Part shown: positions 56,742 through 64,000 of the stretch, in pieces
How positions within the stretch are numbered: the first letter of the stretch is position 1
Layout of the letters: each line of letters begins with the position of its first letter
NCBI RefSeq assembly: GCF_000525855.1
Contig: NZ_AODE01000004.1
Span: forward strand, 1 to 64,000
DNA: 64,000 nt
Direction: 5' to 3'
From: Listeria cornellensis FSL F6-0969
GTDB lineage: Bacteria > Bacillota > Bacilli > Lactobacillales > Listeriaceae
The notes under the pieces: generated by a model
What the model was told of the DNA's origin: nothing
Database searches by the model: none
What the model saw: the letters and a program-made list of their open reading frames with translations, nothing else
Program-made: the position numbers and the translations under genes

Positions 56742-57618
56742 AACAGTAGGTAGACATTTTAAAGAGAGCTTTAAGAGTCTCTATCGTAACGGTTGGATGA
56801 CATTCGCTGCAGCTAGTGCAGTAACAGTAACCTTGATTTTAGTCAGTGTGTTCTTCGCAATTATGATGAACATGAACAAGTTAGCAGATGATGTGGAGAA
56901 TGACGTTGAAATTAACGCGCATATCCAACTTACTGCGACAAAAGATCAACAGGATGAATTAAAAGCCAATATCGGAGAGCTAAACGGCGTCGATAGTGTC
57001 ACATTTTCTTCCAAGGATGAGCAAATGGAGAAGTTAGTCTCTACATATGGTAAGGATTTCGAGTTGTTCGAACAAGATAATCCACTTTACGATGTGTTCA
57101 TTGTTCAAGCGAAGGAGCCGAGTGAAACGGCGAAGGTTGCATCTGAGATCGAGAAAATGAAATATGTCGCAAAAGTGAACTATGGTGAAAAAACAGTAGA
57201 TAAATTGTTTAATGTCTTGAAATGGGGACGATATGCTGGTATAATATTAAGTGCTGGTCTTTTATTAACAGCCATGTTCCTGATCTCCAATACGATTAAG
57301 ATTGCGATTTATTCGCGTAGAACTGAGATTGAGATTATGAAATTGGTAGGAGCGACAAACTGGTTTATCCGGTGGCCGTTCGTGTTAGAAGGGGCTTGGC
57401 TAGGTCTATTAGGATCTATCGTGCCAGTGATACTAACATTTGTAGGTTACATTAACACTTATAATCTTATCAATCCAAGACTTGGAGAAGGCACCAACCT
57501 TTCCTTATTATCGCCAACCCCATTCATGTATGAAATATCGGGGTTAATCATTGCTATCGGAGTATTGATTGGTATATGGGGAAGTGCAATATCCATCCGT
57601 AGATTCTTGAAAGTTTAA
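56731..57618 (+). CDS. ftsX: Cell division permease FtsX
   Basis: Membrane half of FtsEX, 295 residues from ATG 56731 (nine bases after AAGGAG); the frame reaching back to 56704 lies inside ftsE. Four membrane segments: MTFAAASAVTVTLILVSVFF, then a large extracellular loop (about residues 50-165) that binds the hydrolase coiled coil, then YAGIILSAGLLLTAMFLI, LLGSIVPVILTFVGYI and the last helix. NTIKIAIYSRRTEIEIMKLVGAT is the family signature. Confidence 0.96.
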   Translation: MKFRTVGRHFKESFKSLYRNGWMTFAAASAVTVTLILVSVFFAIMMNMNKLADDVENDVEINAHIQLTATKDQQDELKANIGELNGVDSVTFSSKDEQMEKLVSTYGKDFELFEQDNPLYDVFIVQAKEPSETAKVASEIEKMKYVAKVNYGEKTVDKLFNVLKWGRYAGIILSAGLLLTAMFLISNTIKIAIYSRRTEIEIMKLVGATNWFIRWPFVLEGAWLGLLGSIVPVILTFVGYINTYNLINPRLGEGTNLSLLSPTPFMYEISGLIIAIGVLIGIWGSAISIRRFLKV

Positions 57619-57714
57619 CAATTAAATGCGTGTCAGACAAACGAACGCATTCTAAAAATAATAAAAAATTCAATGAAAGAAAAGCCTAGGGAGCTTTTTA
57701 GGAGGTAAAATCTT

Positions 57715-58981
57715 TTGAAAAAAAAATACTTTAATCGCTGCGTCAATGGCAGCTGTAATCAGTTTATCACCGGTTTTTACAACAAATGCATTTGCGGACG
57801 TTAACACAGACATCCAACAGAAAGATGCAAAGCTAAACGATCTTAAATCTAAGAAAGCTGATTTACAAGCTGATCTATCATCTTTAGTAACGAAACTAGA
57901 ATCGGCGCAAGCAAAATCGAAAGAACTACAAGCGAGCTTCAACAAATCAGCAGAACAATTAAAGAAATTAAACGCTGATATCGCAGCAATCAATGCTCGC
58001 ATTAAAGAGCGTGAAGGTGTTCTTAAAGAGCGTGCTCGTTCAATGCAAGTAAACTCAAATTCAAATGTTTATCTTGACGTAGTTCTAAGTGCAGATAACT
58101 TTGGCGATTTAGTAGACCGTGTATCTGCAGTAAACACAATTGTTGATTCTGATAAAGCGATTCTTGACGAACAACAAAAAGACGAAGATGCTTTGAAATC
58201 AAAATCTGCATCTGTTAAAAAAGAGCAAGAAAAACAACAAAAAGCAATCGCTAGTTATGAAGAACAACAAAATAAAATCGAAGCTCAAAAAGCTGAGAAA
58301 GAAGCTGTTGTAGCACAATTAGCAGCACAGCAAGCAACAACGCAACAAGAAAAATCTACTTTAATCGCGCAACGTGATAGAGAAGCAGCAGCAGCGGCGG
58401 CTCGTGCGGCGGCAGCGAAAGAAGCGACTACTGTTCAACCATTAGCGGCTACAGAAACGAAAACTGAGTCATCATCGAATTCAAGTTCGAATGAATCATC
58501 ATCTACAGCATCATCTTCTAATGACAGCAGTTCTAAATCTGAAAGCACTACAACGAAAAAAGCATCATCAAATACTTCTAATTCAACAAATAATACAATC
58601 GCAACACCAACAGGTTCTGGTTACGATGCGATGATTTCAACCGCCTATGCGCAATTAGGTAAACCATACTCACTAGGAGCAACTGGACCAGGTTCATTTG
58701 ACTGTTCTGGATTTACTTCTTACTCATTCCGTGCAGCTGGAATCTCTCTTCCAAGAACTTCTGGTGCTCAATATGCAGCATCTACTAAAATCAGTTCAAG
58801 CCAAGCAAAACCAGGTGATTTAGTATTCTTCAGCTATGGTAGCGGAATCGCTCACGTTGGTATCTATATTGGCGGAGGAAAAATGATTAACGCGCAAAAT
58901 GACGGCGTTAAGATCGATAGCCTTTCAAGCGGCTTCTGGGCTCAATCTCTTGTAGGTTTTGGCCGCGTAGCTAACTTTTAA
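57715..58981 (+). CDS. spl: Secreted NlpC/P60 D,L-endopeptidase with coiled coil (Spl/P45, CwlO-like), frameshifted at start
   Basis: Peptidoglycan hydrolase cutting D-Glu to meso-Dap links, about 421 residues after repair. TTG 57715 follows AGGAGG; an A9 run right after it breaks the frame, and A8 yields the signal peptide [19 protein letters not shown] ending at AFAD. Residues 28-240 form a long coiled coil (the part FtsX would bind), then an Ala/Ser/Thr linker with poly-Ser, and a C-terminal NlpC/P60 domain with catalytic Cys in [11 protein letters not shown], His in [11 protein letters not shown] and a final GFGRVANF. Position after ftsEX matches B. subtilis functional links of FtsEX to CwlO. 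Confidence 0.94.
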
Positions 58982-59013
58982 TCGTAAAATATAACAAGCG
59001 TTTTTGAAAATAG

Positions 59014-59055
59014 AAAAGTACCTTTGTATGATTATCTACGAAGGTACTTTTTTTT
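59014..59055 (+). terminator. spl terminator
   Basis: AAAAGTACCTTTGTA and TAC-AAGGTACTTTT pair with a short loop, followed by eight Ts. Confidence 0.85.
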
Positions 59056-59114
59056 CTAATCTAGCGAATGGGAAAAAAAGTAATATACGAATCTGATCTA
59101 GGAGGAATTAATAA

Positions 59115-60498
59115 ATGACATATAAGAAATTACTCGTAAATAGCCTTGCAATAACTGTAGCAGTTGGGCTCTTTAGTGTAGTGCCAACTAATGTGAAGGC
59201 TGCTGACCTAAATGAATTACAAAAGCAACAACAAGCCATTCAGCAACAGCGTTCTACTATAGATAATCACATTGACGAGAAGGACCATGAAGTATCCGTT
59301 CTCGAAAGAAAGCAACAAACGACGGCTTCTGAACTGGAAAGTCTAGTGAAAAGCATTACGGAAACCAATAAAAAGTTGCAAAAACAACAACAAGAAGTAG
59401 CGGTAACGAATGCGGAAGTAAGCAAGCTGAAAAATGAAATCGTTGTGTTACAAAAAAGCATCGACGACCGCCTTAATTTATTGAAAGATCGTGCGCGCGC
59501 CATCCAAGTGAATGGAAACGGTCAAGAGTATATGAATGTTATTTTAGCATCTGATAATTTCAGTGATTTCATTGATCGTGCAACGATGGTATCTACGCTG
59601 GTCAATGCGGATAAAGATATTATGAGCGACCAGAAAAAAGATGAGGATGCGCTGAATTCTAAGCAAAAACAGACGGAAACGAAATTAGCGAGTTTAAAGA
59701 AATTATCTACAGAAATCGCGCTTTCAAAGAATAACTTAGAAAGCCAAAAAAAGTCAAAAAGATGAATTAATCTTGGCTATTGCGGCTGAAAAAGACTTAA
59801 CGCAGCAACAAAAGAATGATTTATTAGCACAACAAGGTGAACTGGCAGTGAATGAACAAGCAATCGCTGGGAATATTCAAGCGGAGAAAAACCGCCAAGC
59901 ACAGCAACAATTAGTGGCGGCGCGTAAAGCGAGTGAAGAACGGGCAGCAAAAGCAACAAGAGAAGCTGCTGCACAAGCAAAATCCAAGGTCGTTACGCGT
60001 ACAGAAACAACCGCAGCTGCAACGACAACACAAGAAGAAGCACCAGCTGTTTCCATCCCTTCCATCCCGTCAATCAGTGCTGGTTCCCAAACAGGAATGT
60101 TCATTAAACCTGCAGCAGGAATCTTAACATCTGGATTTAGCGATAGAACGAATCCTGTCACTGGCCAACATGAATCACATAAAGGGCAAGATATTGCTGC
60201 GGGTGGAAGTGTTCCAATTTATGCAGCAGCAGGCGGAACAGTTGTTTTCTCTGGTTTCGGCGCTCCAGGTAGCGGTTATGGTGGCTACGGATATGTTGTT
60301 GAAATCGATCATGGAAATGGCTACCAAACGCTTTACGGTCATATGAAAGCGGGAAGTTTGCAAGTCGTTGCAGGGCAAAGCGTTTCTCAAGGCCAAGGCA
60401 TCGGTATCATGGGCTCGACTGGGCAATCAACGGGGCAACATCTTCACTTCGAGATTCATAAAAATGGTGTTCCAGTAGATCCATCTCCTTATATTTAA
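59115..60498 (+). CDS. Secreted M23 metallopeptidase with coiled coil (LytM domain), frameshifted
   Basis: About 460 residues after repair. Signal peptide ending TNVKAADL; coiled coil to about residue 270, clearly homologous to that of Spl (both share RARA/SIQVN, LASDNFSDFIDRA and KKDEDALNSK-type stretches); then a C-terminal M23 domain with SHKGQDIAAGG (zinc His and Asp), LYGHMKAGSL and the HLHFEIHKNG zinc motif. The active residues are present, so it should be an active endopeptidase. An A7 run at 59746-59752 breaks the frame; A6 gives ESQKSQKDELILAIA. Corresponds to the gene I recall as lmo2504. Confidence 0.92.
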
Positions 60499-60504
60499 TA
60501 TCAA

Positions 60505-60538
60505 ACTCGGCTAACCGCTATTGGTAGCCGAGTTTTTG
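60505..60538 (+). terminator. M23 gene terminator
   Basis: CTCGGCTA and TAGCCGAG form an eight-pair stem with a ten-base loop and a T tail. Confidence 0.85.
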
Positions 60539-60613
60539 TGTGATACTAAGGCAATACTTAACTCCTGATTTATGATATGATAAAAAGGTAGCATTATTAT
60601 TGGGAGGTACATT

Positions 60614-62066
60614 ATGGGGATTATTGCGGGATTACTGATTGTTTTACTAGTAATCAATCTATTTTTTGCTGCTGTGATGGTGTTTTTAGAAAGACGAGAC
60701 ACATCAGCAACATGGGCTTGGTTGCTTGTACTGACGTTCATACCTGTTATTGGATTTATTATATATTTAATATTTGGCCGAAAGCTCTCTCATCGCAAAA
60801 TTTTTGACTGGAAGGGACAGGAGAAAATTGGATTGCGAGAGTCGACGGATAATCAGATTAGTATGATTAGGCAACAGGAATTTCCATTCAGTGATCGAAA
60901 TGTCGCGAAACATCGGGATTTGATTTATTTACTATTGGTGAACGATGGCGCGATTTTGACGCAGGATAATGAAGTGACTATTTTCACGGATGGGCATGAG
61001 AAGTTTGATGCGTTGATGCGAGATATTGAGATGGCGACGGATCATATTCATTTGATTTATTACATTATTCATTCGGATATGTTAGGGAATCGTTTGCAGA
61101 AAGCGCTGATAAAAAAAGGCGGAGGAAGGGCTCGATGTTCGTGTGATTTATGACGCAATGGGATGTCGGACCACGAAAAAGGCTTTTTGGAATGAACTGA
61201 AGCAAAATGGTGTCAAAGTATGGCCGTTTTTTCCTTCAAAATTGCCGTTGATAAATTTCCGATTGAACTATCGAAATCATCGTAAACTGGCGATTATTGA
61301 TGGAGAAATTGGCTATATTGGTGGATTCAATGTTGGGGATGAATATCTAGGCCTGGATGATAGTTTTGGCTATTGGCGTGATACGCATCTGCGAGTTCGT
61401 GGAAAAGCGGTTTTTGCGATGCAGACGAGGTACATTATGGACTGGAATTCGGCGTCATCGGCTAGTCAGAAATTGGATTATCAAACGCGCTATTTTCCGA
61501 GTTTTCATGGTAAGGGACAGACGAGTATGCAGATTGTATCCAGTGGCCCGGATTCGGAATGGCAGCAAATTAAGAATGGCTATATCAAAATGATCAATTC
61601 GGCGAAGAAATCGATTTATTTACAGTCGCCGTATATTATTCCAGATGCGAGCTTGCTAGAAGCGCTTAAAATTGCGTCGTTGTCTGGTGTGGATGTACGC
61701 TTGATGATTCCAAACAAACCGGACCATGCTTTTGTTTACCGTGCAACAACGAGTTATTGCGGGGAATTGATTGAGAGTGGTGCAAAGGTTTATATTTACG
61801 ATAATGGTTTTATTCATGCAAAAACGCTTGTTGTCGATGGGGAAATTGCTTCGGTGGGAACGGCTAATATGGATTTCCGCAGTTTTAGACTGAATTTTGA
61901 AGTCAACGCGTTTATGTATGAGAAAAAAATTGCGCAAAAATTGGAAGATATTTTTTTACAAGATATTTTGAAATCGTATCAATTAACGGAAGAATTATAT
62001 GCGGAGCGGTCGTTTTGGATTAAAGTGAAAGAGGCGGTGTCGCGGTTACTTTCTCCGATATTATAA
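60614..62066 (+). CDS. cls: Cardiolipin synthase (phospholipase D family), frameshifted
   Basis: Membrane enzyme joining two phosphatidylglycerols into cardiolipin. About 483 residues after repair. Two N-terminal membrane helices (GIIAGLLIVLLVINLFFAAV and WLLVLTFIPVIGFIIYLIFG), then two HKD sites: HRKLAIIDGEIGYIGGFN and HAKTLVVDGEIASVGTANMD. The break is at GG 61117-61118, after an A7 run; one G fewer gives IKKAEEGLDVRVIYDAMG. ATG 60614 follows GGGAGG. Listeria has two cls genes; this is the one near phoP. Confidence 0.93.
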
Positions 62067-62078
62067 GAGGTGAATGGA

Positions 62079-63257
62079 ATGGATACAATAATAGTAGAAA
62101 TTGTCAAAGGGATTGGTAGTATATTGATGCAGCCGGCGCTATATGTTTCAATGCTAATTGCGATTATTGCTGGATTTAGCCGAATAAAATGGGAACGGAA
62201 ATCATTTCATGTGCGGGTACACTCGCCTTGGCAGGAATTAAAAGGGTTCTTTGGTTTGGGAATTGTTTTTGGCGCGGTGATTTCGATTATCATGGTTTTT
62301 GTAGGTTTTACGTTGACGATTGGCTGGATTGCGATATTTAATGTCGTACTGATTGTGTTGTTGTTAGTCGGATTATTTAGGATGGCTTCGACGGCGTATA
62401 CGATTGGAATTACCAGCCTTGTTTACTATGCCGCCTATTATTTCGATTGGCAGTTGGCGCCGTTTGAGGATCGGATGCTGCCAATTCGTGATTTGTATAT
62501 TGATAATTTCATGATTGTCATTGTGTTTGTATTGGCATTATTACTTGCTGTGGAGGCGTTTTTGATTCAATTTACGGGCGCCAACCAAGCCTCACCCATG
62601 CTTCGAAAAAGTGGACGCGGAAAATGGGTCGGAGCATTCCAGTTACGTCGTTTATGGTTGTTACCGCTCGTATGCTTTATTCCAGGGCATGGTTTTGCAG
62701 CGTTGTTTGATTGGTGGCCGATTTTTCAAATTGGGAATCAGACGTTTTCCTTGATGGTATTACCGATTGTGATTGGTTTTCAGCAGCAAGTACAGTCCCA
62801 GCTGCCAGCACAAGCAACGCATAAAATTGCAGTTCGAGTGACCAGTTTATCGATTTTGATCGCACTTCTTGGCGTTGTTAGTATCGTGGTCCCAATTTTG
62901 AGCTTACTCGCGTTTATCGTAGCAATCGGTGGTCGGTTTTGGATTTCCTATCGTCATCGCAATGAGGAACAGAATGCAGCGTTTAAGTTTACACCACAAG
63001 CGGACGGCATTATGGTTCTGGGCGCGCGGGAAAATACGCCAGCCAGTCGAATGGAAATTTTAGCAGGAGAGGTCATCATGGAGGTAAACGGTGTGGCTGT
63101 TATGAATCGCGAAGATTTGTACGAGGCGCTAAACGAAAACCGAGCCTACTGCAAGCTAAAAGTCCGCGACAACAACGGCGAACCAAGAATCGTCCAAACC
63201 GCTATCCACGAAGAAGACTCATTCGAACTAGGCTTATTCATGGTAGAATCCAAATAA
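62079..63257 (+). CDS. Polytopic membrane protein with C-terminal PDZ domain
   Basis: 392 residues. Eight to ten membrane helices fill residues 5-285 (for example LIAIIAGF, FGAVISIIMVFVGFTLTIGWIA, FMIVIVFVLALLLAVEAFLIQ), and a cytoplasmic or surface PDZ domain follows (MVLGARENTPASRMEILAGEVIMEVNG compressed family pattern, then MNREDLYEALNENRAYCKLKV). No protease domain is attached. Function unknown; PDZ domains bind peptide C-termini. ATG 62079 follows AAGAGGTG; GTG 62070 overlaps that site. Twelve bases after cls, so one operon. Confidence 0.85.
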   Translation: MDTIIVEIVKGIGSILMQPALYVSMLIAIIAGFSRIKWERKSFHVRVHSPWQELKGFFGLGIVFGAVISIIMVFVGFTLTIGWIAIFNVVLIVLLLVGLFRMASTAYTIGITSLVYYAAYYFDWQLAPFEDRMLPIRDLYIDNFMIVIVFVLALLLAVEAFLIQFTGANQASPMLRKSGRGKWVGAFQLRRLWLLPLVCFIPGHGFAALFDWWPIFQIGNQTFSLMVLPIVIGFQQQVQSQLPAQATHKIAVRVTSLSILIALLGVVSIVVPILSLLAFIVAIGGRFWISYRHRNEEQNAAFKFTPQADGIMVLGARENTPASRMEILAGEVIMEVNGVAVMNREDLYEALNENRAYCKLKVRDNNGEPRIVQTAIHEEDSFELGLFMVESK

Positions 63258-63300
63258 AAACGTGATGAACTGGGGTTACGACCAGTCACAAAAACGCGAC

Positions 63301-63492
63301 TCAGGGCTGCGAGAACTGCCCAGGTTCTAGGCAAAAGCGAGTTAAGGACTACAGATTCACTGTGCTCCTCTGCATATTGAGGCTCTAATTCACGTTGTTT
63401 CAAAGTGCCACAACAAAGCGGAATGTACGACTGTACATGAGCATCGGAACGGAACTTTTAACGACGAAAATGGGTAGTTCTCGCAGCCCTGA
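63301..63492 (+). repeat. Fold-back element C with 21-base terminal inverted repeats
   Basis: Bases 63301-63321 pair with 63472-63492 over 21 positions with a single G-T mismatch, bounding a 192-base element. Inside, the core AGCGGAATGTAC ... GTACATGAGCATCGG followed by TTTTAACGACGAA (63417-63468) matches the minus strand of the murA2-rho array. A second internal segment, 63358-63392, repeats 5236-5270 on the other strand. Frames through it look accidental. Confidence 0.8.
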
Positions 63493-63548
63493 CTTTTAAG
63501 ATTGTGTTAAGAGTGTCGGTTTTCTACCCGAAAAAGGTAAATTCATGC

Positions 63549-63554
63549 TATATT
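63549..63554 (+). promoter_or_regulatory. Possible phoP promoter
   Basis: TGCTATATT gives an extended -10 element 79 bases before the phoP start; no clear -35. Confidence 0.4.
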
Positions 63555-63627
63555 TTAGTGGAAGAATACATAACAAGTTGTGGCGGGGATGTAAAGGCTG
63601 CGCGTTATGAATGGGGAGGAAAGAGCA

Positions 63628-64000
63628 TTGACCAAGATTTTAGTAGTAGATGATGAGTCTTCTATTGTAACTTTACTGCAATTTAACATTGAAAAGGCTG
63701 GCTTTGATGTAGTGACGGCGGAGGATGGTAGGACAGGGTACGAGCTTGCTTTGTCAGAAAAACCGGATTTGATTGTACTCGATTTGATGTTGCCTGAGAT
63801 GGACGGGATTGAAGTGTGTAAGCAGTTACGCCAAGATAAGGTGGAGACGCCGATTTTGATGTTAACGGCAAAGGATGACGAATTGGATAAAATTATTGGT
63901 CTGGAGCTTGGTGCGGATGACTACTTGACGAAACCGTTTAGTCCGCGTGAGGTTGTGGCGCGAATCAAGGCTATTTTGCGGAGAAGTTCTGGGAAAGCGG
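63628..64000 (+). CDS. phoP: Response regulator PhoP (OmpR family), 3' end outside window
   Basis: Receiver domain of a two-component regulator for phosphate starvation, cut by the window end after about 124 residues. TTG 63628 follows GGGGAGG. ILVVDDESSIVTLLQFNIEKAGF carries the acidic pair, DLIVLDLMLPEMDG the phospho-acceptor Asp near residue 52, and MLTAKDDELDKIIGLELGADDYLTKPFSPREVVARI the switch Thr and Lys. The DNA-binding domain and the expected phoR lie beyond the window; assignment to PhoP rests on gene order and the receiver sequence. Confidence 0.85.
   Translation, partial: MTKILVVDDESSIVTLLQFNIEKAGFDVVTAEDGRTGYELALSEKPDLIVLDLMLPEMDGIEVCKQLRQDKVETPILMLTAKDDELDKIIGLELGADDYLTKPFSPREVVARIKAILRRSSGKA

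Overview
The window is a stretch of core chromosome from a low-GC Gram-positive bacterium, almost certainly a Listeria species or close Listeriaceae relative. The gene order (amidase, lipid kinase, fbaA, murA2, rho, rpmE2, hom-thrC-thrB, tdk-prfA-prmC-sua5-ywlE-glyA-upp-mnaA, atpIBEFHAGDC, ywzB-murA-mbl-fabZ, tagA-menC-tagO, lytR, degU-degV-comFA-comFC-hpf-secA-prfB, ftsE-ftsX-spl-M23-cls-PDZ-phoP) follows, from memory, the L. monocytogenes lmo2558 to lmo2501 block. The thymidine kinase and P45/Spl-like proteins look typically listerial. Differences from that layout (no lafAB glycolipid genes between fbaA and murA2, no gtcA beside rpmE2, an added surface protein and glutathione reductase) point to a species outside the monocytogenes group. 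I cannot name the species.

Layout. 1-3.9 kb: partial amidase autolysin, lipid kinase, aldolase. 4-9 kb: FAD monooxygenase, murA2, rho, rpmE2, separated by intergenic repeats. 9-13.1 kb: a roughly 1350-residue secreted repeat protein. 13.4-18.2 kb: glutathione reductase and the threonine operon, which look GC-richer than the rest. 18.3-26.3 kb: nucleotide salvage, translation termination, tRNA modification and UDP-ManNAc synthesis. 26.3-34.2 kb: a structured leader-like RNA, then the whole F1Fo ATP synthase operon. 34.2-49.8 kb: AT-richer cell-envelope block (murA, mbl, fabZ, tagA, tagO, lytR) and the degU/comF block. 50-64 kb: hpf, secA, prfB, the ftsEX-hydrolase module, cardiolipin synthase and the start of phoP.

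Several genes belong to one job. mnaA, tagA, tagO and lytR cover wall teichoic acid linkage-unit synthesis and attachment. The two MurA paralogues start peptidoglycan synthesis, mbl guides it, and ftsEX with the adjacent hydrolases opens it. comFA, comFC and the ssbB-like gene are DNA-uptake genes.

Nineteen genes, many of them essential (murA, secA, atpG, mbl, fabZ, prmC), are broken by single-base indels. Nearly all are one extra base in an A or T run, and each repaired length is a whole number of codons of family-typical size. I read these as base-calling errors in a draft assembly rather than pseudogenes, and I annotate each gene across its breaks. The in-frame TGA in prfB is different: it is the conserved programmed +1 frameshift.

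The most interesting non-coding signals are a dense DnaA-box cluster between prmC and sua5, a structured RNA with a terminator before the atp operon, and a family of fold-back repeats that share a core but have copy-specific complementary arms.
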